From: Cinclus cinclus
Taxonomy: Eukaryota > Chordata > Aves > Passeriformes > Cinclidae
NCBI RefSeq assembly: GCF_963662255.1
Contig: NC_085060.1
Span: 4,961,630-5,025,629, forward strand
Direction: 5' to 3'
DNA length: 64,000 bases
Positions 1 through 11,257 of the stretch are shown one piece after another; the first letter of the stretch is position 1, and every line of letters starts with the position of its first letter. The notes beneath the pieces are model-generated. The model did no database searches and was not told where the DNA came from. It worked only from the letters and a program-made list of their open reading frames with translations. The position numbers and the translations under genes are program-made.

Positions 1-51
1 GGGGAAGTTCAGTGGGCACTTGGCATCCAGCTTTGGTCAATCCACTTGACA
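1..51 (+). mobile_element. 3' end of an avian LTR (cut by window edge)
   Basis: The first 51 bases (AGTGGGCACTTGGCATCCAG near base 11, ending ...TTGACA) match base for base in pattern the last part of the LTR-type repeat at 10235-11257, which has GTGGGCACCTGCAGTCCAGT and ends CCCCACA. The element therefore lies mostly to the left of the window and runs on the + strand. A T-run follows at once. The assignment to a bird endogenous-retrovirus LTR rests on remembered family sequence; the internal match within the window is directly seen. Confidence 0.6.
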
Positions 52-3000
52 TTTTTTTTTAGCAGGACAAAGACCTCCTTGATTTCCTGAGATGTCTTCC
101 AACCAGAATTGTTCTGTGATTCTAAAACTGAAATCACTTTAGGGAGAGGAAATCTAAGTCTGTGAAAAATTATCTTGTCTCTATTTTTAAGTACTGGGCC
201 TCAGACTTGAGTTCACTGTCTTTGTACCAATGTAACAGCTTCAAACAGCTTATTGCAAAAACAGTGTCACAAAATGGACAACCTGGCATCTTTTCCAAAC
301 TTTTGATTTGTCTCCAGGCCACTGAAGATGCATAACCAAAATTCACAATTATGCACAATTATACCCGTCCAGGTAGCCTGGGTCTACGCAGACAGCAGAA
401 TTTTCTGTTTTTCTAGATTATTTCAGTTCCTTAAGGACAGCTAATCGTTCTGGCAATGTATCTGACATGCCCTGGATGCTGACACAGACAGAACCAAAAT
501 ATGTGCAGTTAGCAGCCAGAGACATTATTTTAATTCAAGTGAATTTCTCTTTGGCTTCCCAGTGATTCCCAGTCAATATTTTTATTGGAGAATTATTTAC
601 TGTTTATTTATTTAATACTTCACCTTGCTTATGAAAGCATTTTCAGTGCCTTCTGATAAAGCTCAACTTTTTCTTAAATATGTGTAATTCCTCTTAAATT
701 CCAGCTTCTATGTTAAAATGTAAGTTTTATTATGGAGCAGGGTCATCATTCTTCTTTATAACCTTGAGCGAATTTGTGGGGGGAGATTCTTCCCTAGTGA
801 ACTGAGAATATAGTTCCTTTCTTCCTGAAAATAATTCAGGTTTTCAGGTGAATGCCCCGTGAGAAATAGGCACAGTTTGTTATCAGAGTTCATGTCAGGG
901 AAGGTGCCCCATCTGTGCCCCTCTGCAGCACCAGGGCAGTCTGCTGATGCCACTCATTTCTCTAATCTGTAAATATACTTCTGTTGTCTGGACCTTTCTC
1001 AAATAATAGTTATGCATACTGTAAATAGAACTGGAAACTCTGTATTGAGCTCTTCCCCCACCATTCTCTTTTCTTTTTCATTCATATTGTCTGAGCAAAT
1101 GAATACTTGCATGTCTTCTCTAGCAGACACAAAAGGTAGGAGGTTTTTTCATTCTTTTGTAGATACAAAGCATATCCATGGAATTTGAAGTTTTATTTAT
1201 TTTTTTTTCATTTTCCTTTTCTTTAAAATGTACCCGGTAATTCCTTTTCTGTCCTTTTACTTTTGTCTAAGCAACATGAAGATCCAGATGTTGCATTTTA
1301 ATTTATCCTGACATGTGGTTATTGCTGCAATATAATGCACTGAAAGCTCAGATAGTATATATATATTTATACCTAGTGTGATGCTATATTGGATGTCCAG
1401 TGAATTTATCCTCGTAGCTGCAAGCACAGTAGCTCTTTGTCAAGTCTCTGTCTACTTCAATAAAAAAAATAATGAGCATGAGGATGCCTTCATTGTCTGG
1501 GAACTTACTTCTGTTCATGGAACTGCTTTTTACAGTGAAATTAATGGAATACTAAAGGTTCCTCCAGCTTCATGGCACATCAGCTGAATGAACTAGTACA
1601 TACTTATTAAGACCATCTTGATATTTTACAAGCCATTTCATGCCTTAGTTCAAAGAAGTTAAGATGCCTCTTCCTTACAGGCAGTGAGAAAAATATTACA
1701 ATTTTACAGTGAATTATTTTAGGGTCAGCTTGTAAAAAACTAAATGAACTGGCTGTTGTAGTTCCCAACAGATGGCAGATAAAGTGACTAATATTGGACT
1801 GTTTTGCAGCTGTTTGTGAAACAAGTGACAGCTTCACTTGAAACAACAGTGTTAATAAAAGTCGCAAAATTTCCTGAAATTTCTCCTTTTTTGAGTGCTA
1901 AACAATAAAAACAAAACATAAAACATTCTGTACCCTTTCTCCCTCTCCACCAGGCTTTGTTATCTCTGCCATGTCCCAGGTTTGCTCTGCCTTGTTGAGC
2001 TTCCCAGCAGCTCTGCCTTTGGCCATGGCTCCTGTGCTTGCTTGCTGACATTAATTGCTCTCTCTTGTTTTTCACACATATTCTTATTGCTGACTTCCTC
2101 ACCCACATTTTTAATGGATTTCCTTTTGCCACAACAAGTCTGACTCAGCAGATGTGGGGAGACCTCATTTTCTGAGACCTCATTTTCTCCAGAAGTATTG
2201 CCCCCTTCTCTTTTTTCACTGCATGTCCAATATTTCAAGTTACCCTATTAGGGGTGGTTATTGATTTTTTTCTGCTCACTTATGTTATCTGCAATTGTGG
2301 TGACCCTCAATTCCTTTACATTTTTCTTCTTTGTGGAAACTCTTCTGTTAGTTATGCCCATTCCTGTTGATTTTAAGGTCTTATCCTTAAGCTTGCTAGA
2401 AAATGTATTTTATCATAAATAACAGAAAAATAAAAATACAGTATTATAGAAAAGGCTGTCTTCCTAGACAGCTACTTACACAGATTGTCTAAAATCTAGT
2501 CCTTCCATCTGTCCTTCTGCCTTTCTGCCAATGCCTCAAAGTCTTGACCATGCCTTTCAGACCTTCCCTCTATTCATCTATTTTACCATTTCCCCATTAA
2601 AATTAAAAAAAAGAAATAAATACCCTTTGTGCATATGTTACTTTTTATTCATAGTTAAATTAATTTTTTTTATCAATTAAGTTGACACAAGTTGGCAAAA
2701 CTTGTCTGGTTTTGGGTAGCGATGTTGCCTTAACATGGAAGTTCTTTTTGGTTCTTTCTTACAAGGCTGAAAGTAGCTGTTTATTAACAAGAGTGATTTC
2801 TTGTAGCTAAAATAAATAGTCTGTTGCTGTCTGGTCACCTCCCAAACCATAATATTTTCAAAATACATGGGCAGGCTCTGAGTTTTGGCAGCTCCTGGTA
2901 CTTACCCATAATGGACTATTAGATTGAAAGCTAAGCCAAGTAAATTTCCTCTCAGCTTAACTTTTCTTCTAGCAAATGCTTAATGTGTATGGTGTTTGCA

Positions 3001-3396
3001 TTATAGCAATAAAGTCACAATATTCACTTAGGTTTAATGATTTATAGCAGGAGCTTATTTTTTATTTACTCAAAACAAAATTCCTCACTGTAGAGAGAAT
3101 ATAAGTGAAAATTCACCCACCTTCACCACTTATTAGCTCGATAAAAGTGATATCTGTGAGAACTCCATATGAAGAGTTTTTGAGATCTGAATGAGACTGA
3201 GAAATGTAAATGAAGGAGGATGAAAAGCAGCTCAGATGAAATGCGGTGAAAGAAGATAAAAAAAAGTGAGAAAGTAAAAAAAAAAAAGCCAACCCAAATG
3301 TGATTGAGACTGGCAAAGAGGAAGAAGGGAAACCCATGAGAATTCATTCAAGATTAATTGCAGAAACTGCTAAAATCTGGAGTATGATTTTTGCAG
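52..3396. other. Unique AT-rich sequence, no gene seen
   Basis: All six frames are broken by stops within about 115 codons and none of the short open frames resembles a known protein. Only small simple-sequence patches are visible, such as a short AT dinucleotide run near 1355 and T/A homopolymers near 1197, 2669 and 3278. There is no recognisable repeat. It is likely intergenic or intronic. Confidence 0.6.
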
Positions 3397-6300
3397 CACG
3401 TGTTAATCTGTCAGCAAAGTGGGGAGACAACACAGCCAGCAGGAAGGAGGTCTTGGGAAACTCAAGGTAAAGTTTGAGCTGACATTAAAGGAGGAATAAC
3501 TTGCAGGCTCAATCTGCTCCCTTTTCTAGAATATCAGGAAGGACAGGGGTTTTTTTATTATTTAATTTAGAAGTGCAGGAAGCTTGATGTTTTTATATCC
3601 TGGGTACTCCAAGGTGGAAGGACAGCAACAGCACTTGGAAGGGATGAAAAAAATCCAAATATGGTTCTTTGACTTAGGAGTCCAACTCATGAAAATGAGA
3701 TCAAAAAGATACTAGCTAAATGTTCAGCTTTCCTTAATAGTCTTCAGAAGAAAAGGAACATTTATTAGGCTTCTTAGCCACTCTACAGCATGTGAAGTTG
3801 AGCAGTTATTGTAATGTCCTGGGAGGAGCAGAGAGTGATAGGAACCTGCACAGGGGCTTGTTAGGAATGGGTGGCAGTGCTGATGCTTTCCACAGACATA
3901 CAGAGAAGGAAGGGTTTGGCTCCAAACAAATTTAATACAATAAACCAAAATTTAATGGATATTAACAGTCAATATCCTCAGTGAGTGCAGTCAGGGTAAG
4001 CTGAGGGTTTACACTGAGATTTCTTAGAAGAGAGTGTGGCTCTTAAGTAAGGATGGACACTTTCTATTTTTTTGAGAAATAAACAGTGAAAAAACTGTTG
4101 AAGATAAAGCAGACATAAATGATATTGGTTTGCTTTATTCTTCTAAACACTGATTTAAACAGTTAATCATAAAAGGGTAGTCAAGGCTAGAAAGAGTCTT
4201 CCAAAGGGCCAGTGCCAGAGCAAGCACTGGAATGGGAAGACAAAAGTACCAATGGCTGAAGTGGAAACTATGAAATATTGTCTGAAGTTTGTGAACTAAA
4301 AGTAAAGTTTTCACAAATCCAGACAACTTGAAATGCACTTTTTTTTACAAAATAAAGTTCATTCTGCTAAAAATCTGACTAGAAAGAGCCAAGGAGGAAA
4401 CCTCCCCTCAGGAATGGTGTAGGTGGAAACAACTTAAACTGTGTGGCACATAATTGTGTTATGTGGGTGAATGTCTGAAACTGAGCTTTTGAAATTTCAA
4501 GCAGATGTTACTTGCAAGCTGCAGTTGGTGAAAGCCACGTGTAGGTTTGGATAACACCTGGGCTAAACAAACGTGCTGTGTCCTGAAACCTCCAGGTAAT
4601 GAGGAGGTGACACAAAAGTGGCAGCTAGGAAGATGATCACTTGTGCTTCTGCTTTTGAAATGGTTGGAACATTCAGGGTCTTGGAGCATGGGATAGAAGG
4701 TGAAGGTTTGGACTGGAGGAAAGATCTTGGAAGTGGGGGAGTATCCTGGACATCTGAGAGATTTGTGGGGATGAATGTTGGAGGATGTCCAGAGACCTTG
4801 GTTAGTAATGCTCTGTCTGGCAACTTCCCATTACTAATATATAAAATGTTAGTAACTACATAACTTTTTCTAATAATTAAAAAAAACAAAACAGAAAATA
4901 CTTTCAAAACATGGATGTCCTGAAATATATTAACACCCTGAACCACACTGCATGGTGAAACCCAATAATTCATTAAATAATAAAGAATTACTGGTGGAAA
5001 AATCTGGAGAATTTAAATGGAGAAACTAGCAATTGAAAATAACTCTTCTGGTAGTAGGGGAAAAGTTGCTTGCAGTTCACATCCTTGTGTTTGACAGGTC
5101 GTGTTACCCAGGAGAAGCTTTTTGCTTTAGAGTATCTGTGGGTGGAACCATGTGTGTTGGAATTTGCTGCTGTAATCTTCTGCTCATCCCTTCCTGTGGT
5201 AAGTTTTTGGATTTTCATGGAAATGGAATAAATTAATATACTTTTATCAAAGTTATTATTTCGGCTTTGGAGAATTCAAGACAGGCTTTTAGAAAATGTA
5301 AACAAGGCAACAAAGGCTCAACAAAAGTGTGAGATTTATGCTGCAAAAACATTCTGTGTGAGAGTAAATGAAGAACAGGAGGGGAAAGGAAGACCTTGTG
5401 CTATTCTTAGGAGTCACTACTGGGGCTACTGAATAGTTAATGAAATATTGGTAAAATTTACTGATGTATTAATATATATTGTTAGTATATCGACAAAATA
5501 CATTTTGATTTCCTTTGGGGGATAAAATTTATGTATGAATCTGACATTTTTTCTCACTGCTGATACTTTTTTAGCTTTGTAGCAGCACAAAAGGAGAAAA
5601 TGGTTGGACAAAATACACGAGATGTTCCATTAATATGTGAATATGGTAGACATTTGAAATAGATTAATGAGGAATTTACTGTGTACAAATAACGTTTCAC
5701 AAAGGGGTTTGTGTTTAGATCTGACCTTGTCTGTCTTTGTTCCTTTGCAGTGTAGCACCCAGAAGGGTTTGAGCAATGAGTACAAATGCTGCTGCTGTCT
5801 TTTCTTGCTGCCTGAGATTTGTTGCTAATGGCCTGACTCATTAGAGCCCACTCCTACAAAGATGGACCCAGAAAGTCTGCAAAATAAAATAGCCTGCCAA
5901 AAGCTTCCCAGATGTAAATACATCAAAATACTAAGTACCAAACTGCAGCTACAGTTTGTTTTACCTACCTGCCTTTATATTTTCCCAAGGTCTCTTAAAG
6001 CTGATTTTTTGGAGTAATTTGAGCTCAAAGGCTCACATCAAAGTATCTCTCTTATCTCCCACTAATTGACATTGCTGTGGTAACACAGCTTTATATTTAA
6101 TAAGAAGTGAACTCTGCTTTCCTAGGTCTTCATTCTCTCTATTTTCTGTTAAACAGAGGATATTTCATGTATCCTTAAGGCAACTTTCCCCTTGTCAGAG
6201 AGCCAGGCTTCCCACCTCTGTGTGCATGTGTGCACATGTAACCCATCAAGGCAACAGAAAATTTTGTGACTGCAATCACCATGGCCTGATATATTTACAG

Positions 6301-9284
6301 AATTGTTAGGAAAATGGTGTTTTTATGGTAACTAAAGGTGCATGTTGATTTGAAAATTCAAGACCCTTCTTTTAGGATGATATGCTTGGAAGGACCATGC
6401 ACTTGTTAATTTATAATGCCTCTGACAGTTTTCTCTGTGGATTAGGCTCAGAATTGTCAGTCCAAGTCACAAATAGAAGGTGGAATAAAGCTGATTTGCC
6501 TCCAGAGGATCTGTATGCATAATGACAGATTACTGTGATCATTTGGGAACTTAAAATTAGGTAAAGAATTAAACGGAATAAAAATTCTCAACACTGTGTG
6601 CTAACCATCATGAAATAAGAATCCAGGACCTCTTGCTGTGCAGCCTCTGCAGGAATCTGCTGAAAGGCACACACAGAGTGCAACAACCACTAAATAAATC
6701 TCTCATTTTTTTTTTTTTTTTTCTTCAGATAAGGAGCTCATCCCCTTAAACTTTTAAAAAGCCACAAGGAATTAAATTACTGTTTTGCATCTGACATGCA
6801 GGCCCTCCTGCCTCTCTTGCAATCAGTCTCAGGAAAAATGTCCAGGTTCCTAGCTAAGGTTGATGTGTGTTTGAGTGCCAGTCTACCCTGGGACCTTTAG
6901 GAAGAGAGAGCTTGGTAACAGGAAAAATGAAGTTTGTTTGTTTGAATTAATTATGGGGAAATTAGATTAAATTTTATGCCTGCAAATATGCTGTTAGAGC
7001 ATGAGTGGTATTAAATCCCATGAAAAGTTCACAGACCATTGATTAACCTTTATATGTTATGTAAAATTAATCTGAAAATCAGAGGGGAAGGAAGCATAAG
7101 AAAAAAAACCACTCTCACTAAACAAACTTTATTGAAAGAAGAGTTCACTTGCTTGGGACATTTATTATAGGGATATTATTATATTCTGACCTGAATATGA
7201 AAAGTGAGGATAGCAAAACTGAAAAAACCACCAACCTGATAGTCAGTGAAACTTACCCTTTGAAAACAGAAGTGCTCCAAAGAAGAGCTGACATAAAGGG
7301 ACACTCAGAGTAATTAAAATTGGTAAAAAACAAAGCAAAAACAAAAACAAAACAAAAACACAACCAACAAACCACTTATTTAAGTGATAGCAATTATTGG
7401 TAGTCAATGGAATATTTAATCCAATATCATAACAAAATCATCTTAATTTAGAGCCTGAAAGATGTTAATAAACTCCCTGTAAATTCAGATTGGTTAACAT
7501 TTATAATTTATGTGCTGAAAAAAAATCAGAAACATGGTGGATCAATGTGTAAATATTTACCAAAAATATTTATGTGGGAAAACCATTCTACTTCAATATT
7601 GAAAGTAAAAGCAGTTTTGTTTTTTTTTAATGACAGATAACATAACTCCAAGTCTAAGTGAATAAGATTTCATGAGAGTTTACTGCAAAATATTGTCCCT
7701 TCTCAGAAATCAATGAAAATTTGTTCAGGTAACACTTTAAAAAATGGAGATGTTGGGTCATTCTTTTTTAATTTTTTATAAGGACAAGTAAACGAGACAA
7801 GTGCATTATTAGCCACAAGAATAATGTTTAAAGGAGTAAAATTCCATAACATCTCTATTTCTGGCTGTGGTACTAAATGCTAGATCAGTGTGGTAAGGAT
7901 GGTGCACCATTTGCAAGCGCTCTGCTGTAGATTGAAAGGAATTGATATATATATGCATCTATAATCTTTTAGTTGATTTAACTGACTATGTTTCCCAAAG
8001 CTTGAAAACCGGGAGATTTTACATTGCAAACTCAAGAAGGGAGTCAGCGTTGTTCAGCCTTTGAGGACAATCTGTCACATGAATCAGGAAAGCCCTTGAG
8101 CAGATAATATTGCCATTTTTCCTTTTGACAGTACCAATGCAGCTTATGAAGTCCCCTGACCATTCTCTTAATCCTTCCCTGAAATCATTAACTCTCTGTA
8201 ACATCCCAGTACGGTGCCTTAAAACAGGATATGTAGAAAAACATATATGCTTGTGGCACAGGCTCAGGAGGATAATTTTGATCCTGGTTGAGTTTCTTCA
8301 CTTTTTTTTTAATTAATTTGTTCTTCTTGTGATGGAAATGTTGCACGTGAATGAAGTAGGAATGCATTGCCAAAGATTATAGGTTCACAGAAGGCATAGG
8401 ATGTGAGTAAATTTAGCCCTAAATATAGGTTTAAACCCCTAATTGTTTATGTAAGGTATTTTTTATTGTATTTAATCCAAATTATTTTCTTTCGGTAGGG
8501 TACATGGAAATTCTGTTTCAAGAACTTCAGGCGCTGAAGGGCAGAGACATCTTGGATTGAATCCAAATCCAAAAGCCACTGGACCACTCCCTCATTTATA
8601 CCACACAGAGTAAAGGAATTGGAAGTTGTGGATAGCATTGTATTGTGATATCAGCAAGCTGGAAGGACAATTTTAGAACTTGATCTCAAATTGATCCCAA
8701 AGTAGCTTTTTAACTTTGGTGGTGAGAGCCACCAAGTGAAGGCTGTACCACAGAATTTTATTCTGCAGCTGACAGATTCACTGAGCACCATGGGCTGCTT
8801 CTTATGAGAAGTGGGAAATGGGGGTATATTTTAGCAGGTATACTTTACCATTATCCCAAGTAAGAATTTATAGTTAACTTGGAGCTGAATGGAGTATCAC
8901 AATGGAAATTATGGATATAATTGTAACTAAAGATAGGCAGAAGTGGGGTTATTGGTCTGTGTCAAAGTCAGAGCCCCTTCAGGGGTCAGGTTATTAGTGT
9001 GGCTCTGTAACCCACAGTGCTACACAGCTGTCCTGGCCTCAGCACTCCCTAGAAAAGCTGCCTTACTCCTTGGATTGTCCCTGGTACTGCTGAAAAAGAC
9101 CTAAATCTATGTTCCCTGCTTAGTAATTAACAGTATTACCACAATACTTTGCATTAGTTTAAGCACTGAGACTTCTTTTTTTTCCCAAATATCTGTGGGA
9201 TTTAGCTGCATAAAATCCATTAGTATTGATAGTAATTGGAGGCTGTGTAGCTGGATCTCTTAATTATCTTTGACTTAATTTAAG
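3397..9284. other. Unique AT-rich sequence, no gene seen
   Basis: No coding exon or RNA gene is recognised. The stretch holds a T tract at 6706-6722 and an A-rich patch with C interruptions at 7325-7372, which looks like a decayed A-tract. A weakly exon-like interval at 3397-3466 is treated as a finding rather than as a gene. Confidence 0.55.
7325..7372. repeat. A-rich low-complexity tract
   Basis: A run of A blocks separated by single C or G (AAAAACAAAAACAAAACAAA and similar). No target-site duplication or SINE body is visible next to it, so it is called simple sequence. Confidence 0.7.
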
Positions 9285-9322
9285 CATAGAATCATAGAAT
9301 ATCCAGAGCTGGATGGGACCTT
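9285..9322 (-). mobile_element. CR1 LINE 3' tail fragment
   Basis: CATAGAATCATAGAAT followed by ATCCAGAGCTGGATGGGACC is the reverse complement of the usual avian CR1 3' end, in which a conserved GGTCCC-type end of the 3' UTR is followed by 8-bp ATTCTATG repeats. Only about 40 bp are recognisable, so it is a heavily 5'-truncated and decayed copy. Confidence 0.65.
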
Positions 9323-10234
9323 ACTCTTCCCTCTTCTAATGCAAATAATTACTTGGGGGAAAGGAGTAATAAACAGTGGATAACAACCTCTCTATACTGA
9401 TGAGTGCAGCAGGTGCTAGTACATTTTCGTAATGACCTGTTCAGGTTTCATATCTATAAACAGATCTTTAAATTACCAAAAAAAAATTCATGCTATGAGA
9501 AGGCTATCAACACCAGCGTTCAAATCATTGATCAGGTAGAGCTTGCTTTTCTTTACCTCTCTTAGCAACATTGTTGCAAAGAATACACACCAAAAAGGAA
9601 AAAAAAAAAGAAAAAAACTATGTATAAGCAAATGACATACAGTTACTATGGTTATCACAGTTTTAACAGAACCATGTGAAGGATATTTATCCTTGACATT
9701 TTGAATGTGAAGTTCAGTCAATTGTGTAGATGGCAATACAAATGTATGCATTCATCCTGACTTAAAAGAATAATCTTCTGCTTCATTTTTTTTTTAACTA
9801 TGCGTAGCCATGAATTCCAGTCTTGGGGTTTTTTAAAGAATTTATTCACCATCCATGCTGCTTTTCAAAATAAACGTGAAATTCATCATCAAAAAAAGCT
9901 ATTTTGTTTCCCAAGTTTGTATTGCTGGTAATGACAAAGAAAGAAAGAATCCCCGCAGAACTCTAGAGAAGACAATTTCTCTAGCTCTGATTTTCATTTA
10001 ATGTTTCTTTAATAGGATATAAGTTTTACAAAATGGGTTGTTTTTTACTGGTGATAAATCATCTTGGAAGTTCACAACTATTTATCCAAGCTGCTATTAA
10101 GCTTTCCTCAATGCATCTGCGACCAAGAGCATCTGTATTTTATAAATGTTGTTTACAAACTCTTCTATGAGAGCTCCCTGTTGAAAAACACTATATACTG
10201 ATCAGGCAGATGTCGGTATCAAACACTTCATATA
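9323..10234. other. Unique AT-rich sequence, no gene seen
   Basis: No open frame of note, no repeat family recognised. An A-rich patch lies near 9597-9617 and a T run near 9787. Confidence 0.6.
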
Positions 10235-10828
10235 TCAGAAGTCAGACTCAATTTCTGCAGACCTGTAGAACCACAGAGCCACTGCCAGCCAGCTCCAGGA
10301 TGGACCTGCCCTGGCCAAGGCTGAGCCCCTGCTCGCAGCTCCTCTGAGAAGTGTTTAGGGAGGAGGAACAGTCGCTGCACAAAAGCAATTGCAGCATGGA
10401 AGAGGGAAGTGAGAATATGTGAGAGGAGCAGCCCTGCAGACACCCAGGCCAGTGCAGAAGGAGGAGCCAGGAGGTGCTCCAGGTGCTGGAGCAGAGGTTC
10501 TCCTCTCTCCTCAGCTCCTGGTGCTGCCCATGGAGAGGCAGCTGTGCCCCTGCAGCACATGGGGGTCCATGGGGAGCAGAGATCCAGCTGCAGCCTGGGG
10601 AGGAGCAGGGATGTGCCCAAGAGAGGCTGTGTCCCCATGGGGAGCCCAGGCTGGAGCAGGGTCCTGGCAGGAGTTGTGACCTGTGGGAGATCCATGCTGA
10701 GACAGCCTGTGCTCAAAAGGCTTCAACCCTTGGTAAATGAAGTTTGTGAAGAACTGCAGCTCCTGGAAAGGATTCTGGAGAAGCTCATGGAAGACTGCCT
10801 CCCATCAGAGTGACCATGCTGGGCCACA

Positions 10829-10870
10829 GGAGGAGTGTGAGGAGGGTGAGGAGTGTGAGGAGGGTGAGAA
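10829..10870 (+). repeat. 18-bp tandem duplication inside the LTR
   Basis: GGAGGAGTGTGAGGAGGGTG is repeated with an 18-bp period slightly more than twice. Other copies of this LTR family, as remembered, have one such unit here, so this is probably a local slippage expansion. Confidence 0.7.
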
Positions 10871-11076
10871 GTCCCTGCTGCAGAGGAAGGAGCAGCAGAA
10901 ACAATGTGTGACAAGCTGATCACAGTCCCCATTCCCTGTCCCCTGTGCCACTGAGGGAGAGGAGTGAGGGAAAATTGGGAGCAAAATTGAGCCTGGGAAG
11001 AAGGGAGGGGTGATGGGGAGTTGTATTAAGAGTTGTTTTAATTTCTTATTATCCTACTGTGATTAGATTGGTAATC

Positions 11077-11082
11077 AATAAA
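11077..11082 (+). promoter_or_regulatory. Polyadenylation signal in the LTR
   Basis: AATAAA followed by an A run. It lies about 175 bp before the 3' end of the LTR-type repeat, which is a sensible place for the end of the R region. Decay of the element makes present function unlikely. Confidence 0.4.
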
Positions 11083-11257
11083 AAAAAAAAAATACACTGT
11101 CCCAAGCTGATTCTCATGACAGTAGCTGGTGATTGCTCTCCCTGACCTTATCTCAACCCTTGAGCCCTTCCTCACAATTTTCTCTCACCTGTCCAGATGA
11201 GGAGTGATAGAATGGCTTAGTGGGCACCTGCAGTCCAGTCAAGGTCAATTCCCCACA

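Larger units (their letters stand above)
10235..11257 (+). mobile_element. Avian LTR-type interspersed repeat (solo, diverged)
   Basis: A GC-rich body (from about 10255) with repeated phrases of the type CCATGGGGAGC / CTGGAGCAGG, then a segment starting CAAAAGCAATTGCAGCATGG, then an AATAAA signal at 11077-11082, then a 3' part (CTTATCTCAACCCTTGAGCC ... GTGGGCACCTG) ending CCCCACA. This order is that of a common bird LTR repeat as I remember it. The 3' end at 11257 is seen clearly. The 5' end is uncertain and no TG start or flanking duplication could be fixed. The last 50 bp recur at the window start. No gag, pol or env lies next to it, so it is a solo copy. Open frames up to 162 codons within it have no retroviral or other recognisable content and are judged chance products of the GC-rich repeat. 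Confidence 0.65.

Noticed and set aside
6706..6728. T17 followed by CTTCAG as a splice acceptor of a coding exon
   Set aside because: Every following frame closes within a few codons or lacks a donor; likely a simple T run.
10228..10813. Open frames of 134-162 codons on both strands near 10.4 kb
   Set aside because: They lie inside a GC-rich interspersed repeat, overlap each other on opposite strands, and contain no recognisable domain.
1..11257. The LTR ends at 51 and 11257 as the two LTRs of one provirus
   Set aside because: No primer-binding site follows base 51, no polypurine tract precedes 10235, and nothing between resembles gag, pol or env; they are more likely independent insertions.
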